A stretch of 64,000 nt of DNA from the NCBI GenBank assembly GCA_944739405.2, contig OX123197.2:60798047-60862046 (forward strand), read 5' to 3'. Positions within the stretch are counted from its first letter, which is position 1; the number at the start of each line of letters is the position of its first letter. The translations under genes and the position numbers were made by a program. The DNA comes from Euclidia mi. Its lineage: Eukaryota > Arthropoda > Insecta > Lepidoptera > Erebidae. The notes beneath the pieces were generated by a model that did not search any database, was not told where the DNA came from, and saw nothing but the letters and a program-made list of their open reading frames with translations. Of the stretch, positions 21,423-34,265 are shown one piece after another.

Positions 21423-24366
21423 TTCATCATCATCATCATCATCAGCCTGCCGTAGTCCACTGCTGGATATAGGCCTCTCCAATGGCACGCCACTGAGCCC
21501 GATTTTCGGCTCTTCGTGTCCAGCCGCTGCCAGCCACTTTGCGTATATCGTCACTCCACCTAGCCGGAGGGCGTCCTACACTACGTTTGCCAAGGCGCGG
21601 TCTCCACTCTAGAACACGGCTACTCCATCAATTATCGGTTCTGCGACAGATGTGACCAGCCCACTGCCACTTCAACGTGCTAATTCTCTGAGCTATGTCG
21701 ATTACCTTGGTTCTCTGTCTGATCACTTCATTACGAATTCGATCCTTCAGAGAAACTCCGAGCATAGCCCTCTCCATAGCTCGCTGAGCGACGTTAAATT
21801 GGTGGACTAGTCGTACCGTCAGTGTCCACGTCTCGGCACCGTAAGTCATAACGGGTAGGACGCACTCGTTGAAGACTTTTGTCTTAAGGCTTTGCGGTAG
21901 GGATGACGAAAAGACTCGACAGAGTTTCCTATATGCCGCCCAGCCAAGCTGTATTCTTCTGCAAGCCTCCCTCTCGAAGTTGTTTCTACCCAACTGCAAG
22001 GTTTGCCCAAGGTAGACGTACTCCTGAACAACTTCGAGAGGGACCCCGTTTAGGATAATCGGTTCCGGAGAGACATGTTCATTGAACATTATTTTGGTTT
22101 TATCCAAGTTCATCCGGAGACCGATGCGAGCAGAAGAATCCAGGCTGCTCAGCATATACTGCAAGTCTTGCACGGTTTCAGCCACGAAAACGATATCGTC
22201 TGCAAATCTTAAGTGTGAGAGGTACTCGCCGTTTATGTAAATACCGCGTCCTTTCCAGTGCAGCGTCTTGAACATATCCTCCATTGCATTTGTGAACAAT
22301 TTGGGGGAGATAACATCCCCTAGTCTCACACCTCGATGCAGGTGGATAGGTTCAGACTGCTGGTTCTGTACTTGGACGGTCATAGTCGTGGCGTCATACA
22401 GACCTCTCAGCACTTGGACGTACCGCCAATCGATTTGGCACCGTTGCAAAGATTCCAGAACAGACCAGGTTTCGATGGAGTCAAAGGCCTTCTCATAGTC
22501 CACAAACGCTAAGCATAGGGGCTGATTATACTCCTCTGTCTTCTGTATAATCTGCCGCACTGTGTGGATGTGGTCTATGGTGCCATACCCTCCTCGAAAA
22601 CCGGCCTGTTCGGGCGGCTGAAACTCGTCGAGTCTACGCGCGAGACGGTTCGTGATGACCCTGGAAAACAGCTTATAGACGTGGCTCAAGAGCGAGATCG
22701 GTCGATAGTTCTTCAACATAGTTTTGTCTCCCTTTTTGAAGAACAAAACGACTATGCTTTTGCTCCACGCCTTTGGAGTTCTCCCCGAGAACAGGACAGA
22801 ATTAAATATGCGTTGGAGCTGCACCAGTATAGGTTTTCCACCTGTCTTTAGCAGCTCCGTCGTAATTCCATCTTCCCCGGCGCTTTTCCATTTTTAAGCT
22901 GCCTCAGGGCCACCACGATTTCGTCTTGGCTGACGTCTGGCAACTCTTCCGTGAAGTGGTAGGTTAAAGTGGCTCTTGGATCCTCGGAGTCGGGTTGGGG
23001 GACGGGACGCTTTCGAGGTGTAGAGGTTGCCGTAGAAGCTCTGAACCTCCGCAAAAATCTCCGGTCTAGAAGTGGCGACTTTCCCGTCTGACGTGGTCAG
23101 CTTCGTCAGATGACTTCGACCTAAATGCTGAGTAAAAACTTTCGACCCCCGATTTCGCTCGATCGCATCTTGTATAGAGCGTGTATTGGAGCTACGGAGG
23201 TCGCATCTTACCAGCTTGAAGATCTTTTTATTTAGATCTGACGAAGTGCCTGCCGGGTTTTCTCGTCGCATCTCTATGAGCTGCAGAGATTCTCGCGAAA
23301 GTTGAGATCTCCTGCCGGTGTGCTGTGTCTTAAAGAGTTTCGTCCCCTCATCCCGAAGGATTTCCACCACTTTATCGAGTTCCTGGTCCATATCTGCGTC
23401 TATTGCAGTTTCCAAGGCAGCGAGCCGGTTTTCCAGTTTTAGCTGGAATGTTTCAGATCCAACCACGGATTGGAGAAAATTTGGCCGGAGCGTAGACTTC
23501 ATAAGGCGAACGCGTTCAAGCTTATAATCGATATTCAGAGTGCCTCGTACAAGTCGGTGATCACTTCCGGTGTTGAACCTAGTGATCACGGAGACATCCC
23601 TAAATATTCGCCTTTTGTCCGCCATCATGAAGTCAATCTCATTTTTTGTCATAGTGTCGGGGCTTCGCCACGTCCACTTTCTTTGAGGCTGCTTCTTAAA
23701 GAATGAGTTCATTAAGAACAGCCCCTCCTTCTCTAAGAAGTTGACGAGCATCTGCCCCCTATGATTTCTCCTACCAAAATCCGTGTGGTACTACTACCGA
23801 TTCGCCGCAAGTATGTACTCCCACTTTGGCGTTGAAGTCCCCCATGACAACATTAATGTGGGCCTTTTGGGTGTTGTGTAAGGCCCTGGAAATGTCTTCG
23901 TACATTTCTTCTACTTCATCATCCGAGTATGCCAAAGTCGGTGCATACACTTGGATAACCTTGAGAGTATATCTCTTGGTGAGTCTGATCACAAAGTATG
24001 CTACCCTTGTCGACACACTGGAGATTTCTAAAATGTTGTCAGAGAGGACCTTATGGACCAGGAATCCAACCCCGCCTTGGGATGGCTGGTCTCCCCCCCT
24101 GAAGTACATAAGATGGCCTGAATCTAGGGTAACGATATCCTCTCCCTCTCTCCGGACCTCGCATAATCCCAAAACATGCCACTTTATGTACTTCAGTTCC
24201 TCTTCGAGTTGTGCCAGATGTTCGTCGAGCCGTAGCGTGCGTCCGTTATACGTAGCCATGGTCAGTCGGTGTTGGCGGCCTACCGTAACCCGGGGATTCT
24301 TCGCACCCCCTGCCCCGCCGTTACCATGTCCGCCAGCAGCAGCCAAGGAGTATAGCGGTCGTTTTC
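21423..24366 (-). mobile_element. RTE-A LINE, near full length
   Basis: The 3' end on the minus strand is CAGCAGTGGAC...GGC followed by (TGA/ATG)n at 21423-21444. The 5' end abuts the R1/LOA-like element at about 24366-24372. It carries both endonuclease and reverse transcriptase and is the reference copy for the RTE-A fragments at 13.7, 36.8, 41.3, 62.2 and 62.5 kb. Confidence 0.85.
21442..24259 (-). pseudogene. RTE-A endonuclease-reverse transcriptase ORF with few breaks
   Basis: The start codon at 24257-24259 opens MATYNGRTLR, the RTE endonuclease start. ILGLCEVRR-like (VLGLCEVRREGED), VVMGDFNAKVG and FNTGSDHRLVRG follow. Then come a linker, the reverse transcriptase (FKKGDKTMLKNYRPISLLS, FVDYEKAFDS, LRFADDIVF at about 22195) and the C-terminal GHICRRTDN...WRPR region. 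The stop is at 21442-21444. The breaks are one-base changes in a run of A at 23776-23779, a run of G at 22997-23001 and a run of C at 22875-22878, plus one nonsense codon near 21633 where Arg is expected. Apart from these the whole ORF is legible, so the copy is recent, or the breaks are partly consensus errors. The enzyme would nick DNA and copy its own and SINE3 RNA. Confidence 0.88.
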
Positions 24367-27300
24367 GCATCGGTCTACATGCCCGAGGCCGAAGACCCGC
24401 CTCCGTTCGACCTCACGCGTCTGGTTAACCAGTGCGAGAGAACCAATACGGAGGTCGTAATAGGAACGGACTCCAATGCCCACCACCAAATGTGGGGCGT
24501 GGACTGCAACAATAACAGAGGTATGTCATTGGTTGAATACTTATTCACCACTAATCTTACCCTATTAAACACAGGTACGGAGCCCACCTTCGTCACTAAA
24601 CGTAGTCGGACAATTATCGACTTAACTCTCGCAACAGAAGGAGCGGCTGAACGCATCGAGGGATGGCACGTCTCGAAAGAGGCATCATGCTCAGACCACA
24701 GATGGATCCGCTTCTCCATAAAAGTCGATATACAGCCCACACAGCCCCGCAGGAAACCACACAACACTGACAAAGCAAAGTATGTCCTACTACTTAAAGA
24801 GAAACTTACCCTTACGGCCACGCCGCCGGTACTGGGTGACACTGTACAGATCGACGATCAGGTATGTATACTGACGCAGTCGATGCTTGACAGCTATTAT
24901 GCAGCTTGCCCGGAAACCACTCCGCCTTCAACCCCGGGTAAACAACCCTGGTGGGACGCTGAACTTGAACGTAAGCGCAAGAAGGTAAGAAAATCTCTAA
25001 ATAGGGCAATGAACACAAGCGCGGACGCAGATTGGGACGCTTATAAAGCGGCCAAATCAGACTACAGGAAATGCCTCAGATTCAGACGCACCATGGGATG
25101 GAGAAAATTCTGTGGGAGCATTGAATCTTGCCAACAAGCAAACCGGGTAAGGAAACTACTGGCCCAGCAACCAACGGTTGCACCAGGTACTCTCCGTAAA
25201 CCGGATAACACATACACCACATCGGAGGAGGAGACAAGACGCGTCCTACTCGAAACACACTTCCCAGGCTGCGTCTTCACCCCGGTAATAACGTGGCACG
25301 ATACACCAACAGTGGCGACCGAACACGAATGGAGACACGCAAACAACGTGGTCACAGAAGAAAAACTCCGATGGGCCATCGATAGCTTCCACCCCTTCAA
25401 AGCAGCCGGACTGGATGGCATCTTCCCAGGGTTATTACAATGGGGAGGAGAACCTGTCCTTAAAAGACTCCTGGCAATTATGAGGGCTAGCCTGGCCCTC
25501 AGATATGTACCGAAGAGGTGGAGGGAAGTCAAACTAATCTTCATACCAAAACCAGGCAAAACAGACTATACCCATGTAAAGTCCTTTAGACCAATAAGCC
25601 TCACCTCCTTCATGCTTAAAGCCTTGCAAAGGCTTTGCGAGAGGGAACTAAGAAGTGGGGCTCTTAAGCACCTACCCTTACATGCCAACCAACATGCATA
25701 CAGCTCAGGGAAATCGACGGAATCGGCCTTACATCAGGTCGTGAACCAGATAGAAGCTGCTATACAACAAAAAGCATCTGCCTGGGCACCTTCATCGACA
25801 TAGAAGGAGCCTTCGACAAGACAAACTTTTCCAGCATAAGCAACGCCCTAGCCAGGCATGGTGTGGACCAGATGCTCATACAGTGGATCCAAAACATGCT
25901 CAGCAAAAGGGTAGTGCGCCTGCAAGGCGACACTCAGACAGCCTTGATAGCTAAAGGGTGCCCGCAGGGAGGTGTACTCTCCCCGCTATTGTGGAACTTA
26001 GTCATCAATGAACTCATAGACAAACTCAACGCGAGATACTTCTTTACAATAGGTTATGCAGATGATCTAACCATACTCACCTCAGGTAAGGTAACCAGTA
26101 CAGTGTACGACCTAACCCAACAAGCCCTACGCATAGTAGAGTGGTGGTGTAATGAGTACGAATTATCTGTAAACCCGACCAAGACCGAAATAGTTATGTT
26201 CACACACAAACGCGCGCTGGGTACTTACCGATTGCCCAGGTTATTTGATACAGAGCTTAAGCTGTCTACCGAGGTCAAGTATCTGGGCGTCACTCTCGAC
26301 AGCAAATTGACATGGAACAGCCACATGGAAAATAAGCTCAATAAAGCCAGCATCATCTTCTGGCAGTGCAAGAAGATGATAGGTAAACGCTGGGGCCTAT
26401 CCCCCAAAATTGTTTTATGGCTCTATAAGACAATAATACGTCCGATGGTAAGCTACGGCGCAGTAGTGTGGTGGCCTCGGACCAACCTAATAACGGCCGC
26501 CAACAAGCTTCAGAAGCTTCAAAGACTTGCATGCCTAGCGGCCACGGGCTGTATGAAAACAACGCCAAAAGCGGCACTTGAAGTGTTGCTGGACCTGCCT
26601 CCATTGCACCTGTTCATACAACAGGAAGCAACGATGTCGGCAGTCCGGCTAAGAGCTCTGAAGCTCTGGAAAGACACTTACACACCGCACACTAACAACT
26701 TAAATGCACTCTTTAAAGAAGTTCCTATCACACAAGCCATTGGCGACCGTATACCGAAACAATTTGTTTTCGACAAGAAATACAAAATCCAACTGTACGA
26801 GGACATACACGAAGGAGCAGTTAACCACAACGAGCTCACGATCTTCACAGATGGGTCTAAAACAGATACAGGTACGGGTTCAGGAGTATTCTCCGAGGAC
26901 CTAAACATCAACATCGCAGCACCGCTGGGAGCCTACAACACGGTCTACCAGGCCGAATGTTTTGGCATAATCCTAGCTGCCACAGCAATCATGGCACGTG
27001 AGGTAAGGGAACGATCCATTAGGATCCTCTCAGATAGTAAGGCTGTCCTCTCAGCCCTCAAAAGCCATACTATCACCTCGGCACTCACGCTTGAATGCCA
27101 CCAGAAACTAACAGAGGTAGGTAAACTAAACAAATTAACACTGCAATGGATTAAGGGCCACAGTGGCTCAAGAGGGAATGACGCAGCCGACGTACTTGCC
27201 AGAAGAGGGGCCACTTTAGAGGTGGTGGGACCCGAGCCCATTATTCCCCTCCCTTCTGGTTTTTATCGCAACCTGGTAAGAAATAAGACCAGGACCAAAC

Positions 27301-27720
27301 ACAACCAGTCCTGGATTGGTATTGAAACATGTAGGCAGGCCAAGGAGGCTCTTCCCGCAGTAGACGGTAAGATAGCTAAACAAATCCTCCGGCTGTCCAA
27401 ACAACAACTACGGACAGCCACGGCCGCCTACACAGGACACGGATTCTTTAATAAACACCTATTTACTATAGGTACCACCGACAGCCCGCTGTGCAGGGCC
27501 TGTATGGCAGCAGACGAGACGGCAGCCCACCTGCTCCTCGACTGCCCTGAGGTCGCACAGTACAGGCAGCAGTACCTGACCAGATACAGCACCCTGAGGG
27601 AGGCCGTGGGCCACATCAAGAGTCTGCTGGCCTTCCTCGAAGAGCTGGGGTGGCTCGAATGACGACACCATTCCCACCCGCACGCAAAATACACGCCAAG
27701 ACGTGGAGTTGCGGAAACAG
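24367..27720 (+). pseudogene. R1/LOA-like LINE ORF2 with RNase H, 5'-truncated
   Basis: Starts inside the endonuclease (VYMPEAEDPPPFDLTRLV, then VVIGTDSNAHHQMWG and SDHRWIRFS). The reverse transcriptase follows, with FIPKPGKTDYTHVKSFRPIS, FIDIEGAFD and YADD at 26055-26066. Next is an RNase H domain (FTDGSKT at about 26844, AECFGI, LSDSKAVL, then GNDAADVLA). The C-terminal CCHC motif is C-RA-C...H-LLLD-C near 27500-27545, and the stop is at 27660. The frame shifts once at about 25775, just before FIDIEGAFD; otherwise it is open over more than 3 kb. RNase H plus a C-terminal CCHC places it in the R1/LOA/I assemblage rather than Jockey. The RTE-A element abuts its 5' end in opposite orientation. 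The 3' UTR probably ends near GTCAAGTCAAG at 27735. Confidence 0.85.
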
Positions 27721-27744
27721 CCCGTGCCATCAAGTCAAGTCAAG

Positions 27745-28060
27745 TACCATGTCTGCCGCCTTGGCCAGGAATAGCGGGGCGACCGGGAACTGGGGGCCGT
27801 TGCGTAAGCGTGTGTGCCATTGAGGTTTTGCCCGTAATCACCACGCTGGGCATGCGTGTTGGTGATCGCAGGGCGTAGCTTCTCGCACCGGTGACGCTGC
27901 TGCCCGTCACCGATCTATTATATTTAGCTACGCCTATTTGCAACGGTTATACCGCCGTTAGTCGGTCGCCAGAGCCTCGTTCGCTGGTCGGCAGGATGCA
28001 CCACGGGCAGGTGAGGTTGGCTGGGAGCTCTAAGTTGTTGTTGCGCTCCCATGCATCCCA
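27745..28060. repeat. Repeat module shared with 42.0 kb
   Basis: GGGCGTAGCTTCTCGCACCG and GACGCTGCTGCCCGTCACCG at about 27866-27912 recur with few changes at about 42053-42096. It lies between an R1/LOA-like 3' end and an R2-like fragment, so it may be LINE untranslated sequence, but its parent is not identified. Confidence 0.5.
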
Positions 28061-28064
28061 CTAT

Positions 28065-29081
28065 TTAGAAAATTAAAATTATTAACTCTGGCTTCAATTT
28101 ATATTTATGAAATTGGCATCTTTGTGAAAAAGCACCCTCAATTATTTGAAAAGGCCAGTAACAATAAAAAATTCTCCATGAGATACCCGACAAAATTAAA
28201 GGTCTTAATGACATCAACTGCATTACATAAAAAGAATAGCGGTTTGCCCATGCACAAAGTTTTTGTTTCAGAAAGTCGATGCGCTCTGTAACTCGAGATA
28301 AATAATCTTGGGAACTGATACCAGTTCCCACGAAGGCCCGAGTCACAAAGCGCATCACTCTCGGTCGCGTATTACCGGTCCTAAAAGAACATAGCTTGCC
28401 AATGAGTGCCCTAGTCTTAGCGATACGACTCTCAATCCTGCGCTGCCAAGCTGGCATCGCAGCGGCCCGTCGAGTAGTAGTATTATCTATAGGGAATTTA
28501 ACTCCCGCTACTCGACATGCCGCTGCAGCCGCACAATACAGGATTGACTGTGTATCGCTGAGATTTTCACTATTCTCAAAATAAATTGACAATAGTGAAT
28601 CCAGGGCACCCACTAGCGCTATGTTTTTCTTATGCATGGGCAACCGAGGCAAAAGAGGCCGAATATTTGGATTTATGGATCGGTATTCATCAATAGCACA
28701 TTCCAAAGCGCTCCTTAAACGATCATTGTACTGGGTACTTACATGAGAAGTCTCGTCATCTATCTCTTCATCGCCAACATCAACCTGTTGTAGTTGTGCA
28801 ACCGCCGTCTGAGTTCGCGATGGAGAAGTGATGGGGAGACTTCTCTGCAAGTCAGAGCGAAGTCTCTCGAGCACGGTGTCATCCAACAGACGACACCGTT
28901 GGATGGCCCGCACTTGATCCGATAGCCGTTGTGTTGACACGTTGACAGCTGGCTCAAGTGCCTGAAACAAAGGCAGCATACGATCACGGTAAGCACTGAG
29001 GTTAGTTCCTCCCTCTGTGGCCACAAAATATGCCCGCATGACGTTTTCATTCATTGAACACGTCCATCTCATGCGGTCCAT
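28065..29081 (-). pseudogene. N-terminal part of an R2-like LINE ORF, lacking reverse transcriptase
   Basis: A 338-codon frame on the minus strand. MRWTCSMNENVMRAYFVATE, TNLSAYRDRMLPLFQALEP, LSDQVRAIQRCRLLDD and PAWQRRIESRIAKTRALIG resemble the region upstream of the reverse transcriptase in R2/R4-type LINE proteins, from memory of that family. After residue about 285 (KLCAWANRYS) the similarity fades. The sequence then becomes unrelated hydrophobic residues, and no RT motifs lie further along the minus strand. It is therefore 3'-truncated, which is unusual for a LINE. No zinc-finger or Myb motif is visible at the N-terminus. Alternative: a domesticated or chimeric gene, which I consider less likely. 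Confidence 0.55.
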
Positions 29082-29673
29082 CTCTATTATTATTATTATT
29101 CACTACATAAATAAATGAAACATAAATTTAATTTAAAATATGTTCTGGTGTTAAGGTATCGCAAATTTACCGTCACCCACAAATCCTCGGCGGTCGAATG
29201 AAATATCGGCTGGGGCATTGCAAATATGCATTTCTTTATAGCTACTTATACGCCACCTCAGCGCGTTTGACCAGTACGGCAATAATCGCGATACCGACGC
29301 CACACAAAATAATCATCACCAAATAACTCCGAGTCTGAGCCACCGTTCACTAGCCAAGTCGCCGTCAAAACAATCACATCACACAACATAAGGGAAACCT
29401 GTCGATATAAAAATATCAGTCTTAGTTCGAAGCCCACGTACATTTTGGTAATACACTTGTAGGTTAACACTATTAGTCATTATTATATATATATATTAAT
29501 AGCACAATAATATCCTGAGTCGCCACAAGTAAACATACATAAATTGTTATATAATATTGGTAACGTCCGTGTGTTGGTATTATCTGGAGATCTTAAGTTA
29601 CCTATATCAGCGTCATATCTTACAACGTGTTCTAAAGTGATTTCAAGTAGTTATTCAAATGATAGCAAGCAGG
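29082..29673. other. Upstream flank of the R2-like fragment, nothing certain
   Basis: Begins with a short (ATT)n run and contains a GC-richer stretch at 29240-29410 with a 70-codon minus-strand frame of no recognisable family. It could be 5' UTR of the R2-like element. Confidence 0.4.
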
Positions 29674-29975
29674 GATGGGGAGTGAAGAGACCGACAGACT
29701 GCTATGCTGAGGGTCTCGAGTTCGAATCCACGGCAGGTACCAATGACTTTTTGGAGTTAATTGCGTACTAAATTGTTAATTACCGCTTGCTAATCGGTGA
29801 AGGAAAACATCGTGAGGAAACCTGCATGTCTGAGAGTTCTCCATGATGTTCTCGAAAGACATGTGAAGTCTGCCAACCCGCACTTGGTCAGCGTGGTGGA
29901 CTATGGCCTTACCCTTCTCGTAAGTGAGAAGAGGCCCGTGCCCAGCAATGGGACAGTATAAAGCGCTGATGATGT
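29674..29975 (+). mobile_element. SINE1-type element with (GAT) tail
   Basis: The head is decayed, but the B box GAGTTCGAATCCACGGC (about 29721) is clear. It is followed by CATCGTGAGGAAACCTGCAT, CTGAGAGTTCTCCATGATG and GCGTGGTGGACTATGGC, a composite tail common in Lepidoptera, ending GCGCTGATGATG at about 29973. Confidence 0.75.
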
Positions 29976-30424
29976 GACTCATATGTTATGCGAGGAATTA
30001 TCTGTTTTATACACGGGATATGGAAGCTATTGGTACATTTTATTAATAATCGAAAACTGGGGCTCCTGATTTTGGCCGCTATGTGTTCATATTATTTTCT
30101 TACGTTATAATGTTCCAAGTCGTCCATCATAATTTGACAAAAGAATTTCGAATGTAGCTTTTTAAGATAGATACTATAGATGTGACGTTAGACAAAATTC
30201 AATATGGTGACCTCGAGACAACAAATAGATGTGTATTAAGACGAAATTCATTTTTATATGTGCCGTCTTTGATATCAAGAAGGTATACTAATTTTGAGAA
30301 AACGCTATGATTCCAAAGAACATACATACCAAATTTCAGCTTCCTGCACCCAGTAGGCTGTGCGTTGTCTGTCAGTCCATCCGTAGAGCAAGAATATTAT
30401 ACATAGATAAAGATTCAGGACTTT

Positions 30425-30560
30425 AACTATACCAACCATACCTGGCAGGCATTAAGTAAAGTAGGCCAAATCCTATTGATTCACATTGCTACTGTGATCC
30501 AAATCAGAAGAGGCATATTATGTCCAGCAGTGGACTGACAAATATGATGCAACACATTTT
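30425..30560 (+). mobile_element. SINE3 remnant
   Basis: ACCAACCATACCTGGC, AGTAGGCCAAATCCT and TCCAGCAGTGGACTGAC occur in the same order as in the intact SINE3 copies at 32502 and 40301, but with heavy decay. Confidence 0.5.
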
Positions 30561-32197
30561 AGTACACTGCAAAATTCTAGATATCGGCATAAAATATGTG
30601 AAAAACCGGCTACCCTTAGCGCGCACTTTTGTGAACGGACGCGCACGGTACATCTATGAAGTAAACTGATCCGTGGTGTAACTTCAAAGTTGCCGGGGGC
30701 GTCCGTACTCAATACTACATTCCTTGGGAAGCGGGCTTAATACCCTGTTAAATAGCTCACCTCTATCCAGCAGGCCTAAATCAAGGAACAAAATAATCTA
30801 AATAATCTAAACGAGTAGTTTTCCTCACTCACATACAAACGTTGATATTCAAACGCATAGTTTCGCCAGTCGTGTAGTTCATCAACGTTGAGTAACTTTA
30901 CATACTCGTACCTACTAAAGTATGAAAAACTTTGTCGGGTGAAAGAAATTAACATTTAGGGCACTCGTCCGGGGAAGCAAGCGATCAGTCTAAGGGCATT
31001 TCAAACGCCACCTACTTTTTATACGGATTACGTCACGACTGCGTAATTTGTGAGCTAAAAGAAAATAAATTACATATGTGAGTCGTCGATAATTGATTAT
31101 TTGATCACGTAACACGTCTTTATGAATATCAGTTGATAGATTTTTGTTATAACCTAATTACGGACGATCAAAATAAATATGAAATTATGATTTTCTATCT
31201 GAATTTAAGACTATAAAAATAATGTTGAAATTCTACCAAACTTTCGTGATTTGTATACTCATTAATAATTATATACTTATTAATATATATATGTATGTAT
31301 TTTATAATAAATATTTATAAATTTCTTGCGTTATTGAATGATTTGCAGACAGCGCACATCCAAAACTACGGGGCAGCGTAGGTGTTCACTAAAAGATTTT
31401 TCTGAAATTCCCCTGGAAACGGGCAGAATAAAAAAAAAAAAAGGAATATGTGGGCACAGCTGCAGGTATATTCCATTTTCGAGTACCTTATGGACACCAT
31501 AGTCTTCTGTATACAATGGATTGAAAAAGATAAACATTTTGTATAGAATTTTTACTAATTTTGGCCCAAAAAATACACAACCTGGACTTGAAACCGAATC
31601 TTCAGCTCATCGAGAATAAGACACTGATTAGAAATTTGTTTTTGACGTGACCTAGACCGTCACTATTAAAAGAATCTCAGTACTTAGACACTGAGGATAA
31701 GCAAATAATTTCGTCACGTAAATATCATTAAGATCATTAGTCTGACTAAAACCTTAACTAAGAGCACTTGGGAATACATACGACCTTAGGCGCTTATTTA
31801 GACCTTTATGTACCGAAGTACGTAGACAACGTTTTAGTATTAACTATAGTCCGTGCCACGAGAACATAGACTTTTTGTAAACAAAGAATTTCTACTAAGT
31901 GACTTAGCGATAGTTCCGTCAAAAACAATCAATGTCAAAACCAATGAGCGTATCATTGGAAACTAATATGTCAATGGATCGGGTTTTTATCGATATTATG
32001 CGCTGTCAACAGGGCTTTTTAATGTTTTGAGGTACTGACGCCTAGAATGTCAACATTTGGCGATAGTTCATTGAAATATTACATTCTTGGGCTTAACATG
32101 CATTTATCAGAGGACAAAATTAAATTTTTTTATTGTCAAGAAGGGGTAAATGTAAAGTTAAATACAAGTATAGAGGATCGCAACGCTCTTCCCGCGG
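30561..32197. other. No recognised gene
   Basis: AT-rich apart from a short GC-richer patch near 30620-30730. Contains A-runs near 31430. No frame of coding character. Confidence 0.5.
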
Positions 32198-32260
32198 CTG
32201 CTATTGTGCACCCGCTTTTTCGAGATGCCAGATCTCGAAAAAGCGGGTGCAGAATAGCAG
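32198..32260. repeat. 29-bp near-perfect palindrome with 5-nt loop
   Basis: Arms 32198-32226 and 32232-32260 pair with one mismatch (32206/32252); loop GCCAG. The inner 19 bp are perfect. Confidence 0.93.
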
Positions 32261-32501
32261 ATGGCAAACTATTAGTCGCGTAGAAAATTATTTATAGGTA
32301 CCTGAAAAGAAATTGCGTTTTCAGACTACCGTAACTTTTAATGGATTTTGTTTAAGTTCATTCTGACGATTTCATTCATAGACAACGTTCTGTAAAAAAA
32401 AACCATGCCTACTAATTTTTATGCAATGTACTAGCTAGTTATCTGTAATATTATTCGTTGTTGGTCAAATAATTTAATATTATAGGAAAAGTACTTTGGT
32501 C

Positions 32502-32733
32502 CGTGTAGTGACGGATTAAGAATACGGAATTTCACCACCCCATATCATCCCACGGGTGTCGTAAGAGCCGACAGAGGGAGCATATTATGCAGAGAACAGC
32601 ACTGTAAGAGAAGGAAAACATGATACAAACCCTATACCAACCCGTTTGGCCAGCGGTATAGTAGGCCAATTCCTCCTTTCAAAGGAGAGGCCTAGTCCAG
32701 CAGTGGACTGCTAAGGGCTGGTGATGATGATGA
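32502..32733 (+). mobile_element. SINE3 copy with (GAT) tail
   Basis: Starts CCGTGTAGTGACGGATTAAG and contains CACCACCCCATATCATCCCA, GGTGTCGTAAGAGCCGACAG and CAACCCGTTTGGCCAGC. It ends CCAGCAGTGGACTGC...GGCTGGTGATGATGATG. Same order and length as 40301 and 49387. Confidence 0.85.
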
Positions 32734-33759
32734 CTTCGAGCAAATGATTTACTGTCTATGATTTTAAAAAAATACATGTCCATAATAGAGTAACATGTAT
32801 GTACTCTATCATTAACATACATGGTACTCTATTTTTCCTTAATTTACAGAGTAAATTACGTTTAAAACGATACATAAATCGGTAAATTTATGAACATTAG
32901 ACCATTCAAACACAAAATCAAATATTTTTATTTCAATAAAATTGAACAAATAAATTTAATAACATAGTGGCATAAATAGGCATTGAAAAAAAAGACGGTA
33001 CAAAAAGTATAAAATATAAAAATAAAACTATTTGAAAAAAGGTTGTGAAGCCCTGAATGTTGGTTTACAAAACGTGGCACCTTCTCGTGGCACCAACTAT
33101 AGGATATAAGACAGCTTTAAATGTTTGTGAGTGCCACGGATTTGCGGGGTTTTTCGATATTATCAAGTCTTTGAAATGATTATAATCTATGTAAATATAA
33201 ATTAATATTTGCCTCGTGTGGGATCATTTAATAATTTCTTTATTGTAGTTTTAATTATATGTGTAAAATTGGATTTAAATAGACTGTTACAACATTTTAT
33301 TGTCTATTTACTACAAAAAAATATATAATTTTGAAATAAATGATCACCTCCTTTGATTATATTATAGTTCTTTATTTGATCCTTACCTTGTAATGAAATC
33401 TACTTTCCACCAAGATTTCGAGGAAAAGAAATAACTTATTGTCATAAACAGAATAACAAAATAATGTCAACAATGCACCCTAAGAAACAAGTACTCTAGT
33501 AAACTACAGGACTCACCCCTCCAATATACATGGAACATATTATCAGGGAGCACAATAACCATTCCCTTAATTATCACGGAATATCCGGCAAACAGCTTTC
33601 AGTGTGGCATCGCCATAACGAAGCTTCAGCCCTCTCGCATTAAAGATCACAGGATCCAATACCATTGAAATCTCACACAATCGTCTTGAGACCATTTTGC
33701 CTTTACCAAATTTTATTTTTTTCATCAAATCTGCTGGAACGTCCTTTAACCTTTAAACA

Positions 33760-33847
33760 GCATCGAGACCGCCGGCGTTCAAACTATTATTATTCTCGAT
33801 ATGCTCACAAAGCGTGGAGAACGCCGGCGTTCAGCCGGTGCGATGCA
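33760..33847. repeat. GC-rich inverted motif GAACGCCGGCGTTC
   Basis: ACCGCCGGCGTTC near 33768 and the self-complementary GAACGCCGGCGTTC near 33820 sit inside an outer GCATCG...CGATGC pair, so the segment could fold into a long hairpin of about 88 nt. It resembles the end of a small interspersed element; family unknown. Confidence 0.55.
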
Positions 33848-34222
33848 TTTAAAACCCAATTTTCTAATTCATTGGGTTGATTTTTGTTCAACGATTTTTT
33901 TTTATTGAGACCATAGATAAATTTAGCTTGTGTTTTAAAACGAATATAAGCACTGGCACCTTTCTAAGAGCCAAAAAAAAAAAAACAAAATGCCACATTT
34001 CACTTGCGTACGAGGCGTGGCTGCGTCTAGTGCAGTGATGCAGTTATGATCGTTACCGCTATGGCAATATGGGTCATAATAGGGTGAACGTAGAAGAGCT
34101 TTGTAATTTGATCCATTGCTTAGTTTATTTATTTATTATACAAATTTCGTTCATTTATTATCAAAGAAGGTATTTGAAATGAATAAAGTGATATTTTACC
34201 TAGTCTTTCATAGCAATTCTGT

Positions 34223-34265
34223 AAGTTGTAAGCCATGTAAAAATTATTTTCATGGCTTATAACTT
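34223..34265. repeat. 15-bp palindrome with 13-nt loop
   Basis: Arms 34223-34237 (AAGTTGTAAGCCATG) and 34251-34265 pair with a single mismatch. Confidence 0.85.

Noticed and set aside
24280..24842. Minus- and plus-strand frames overlapping the RTE-A / R1-like junction
   Set aside because: They are shadows of the two LINE ORFs; only the frames carrying endonuclease motifs were kept.
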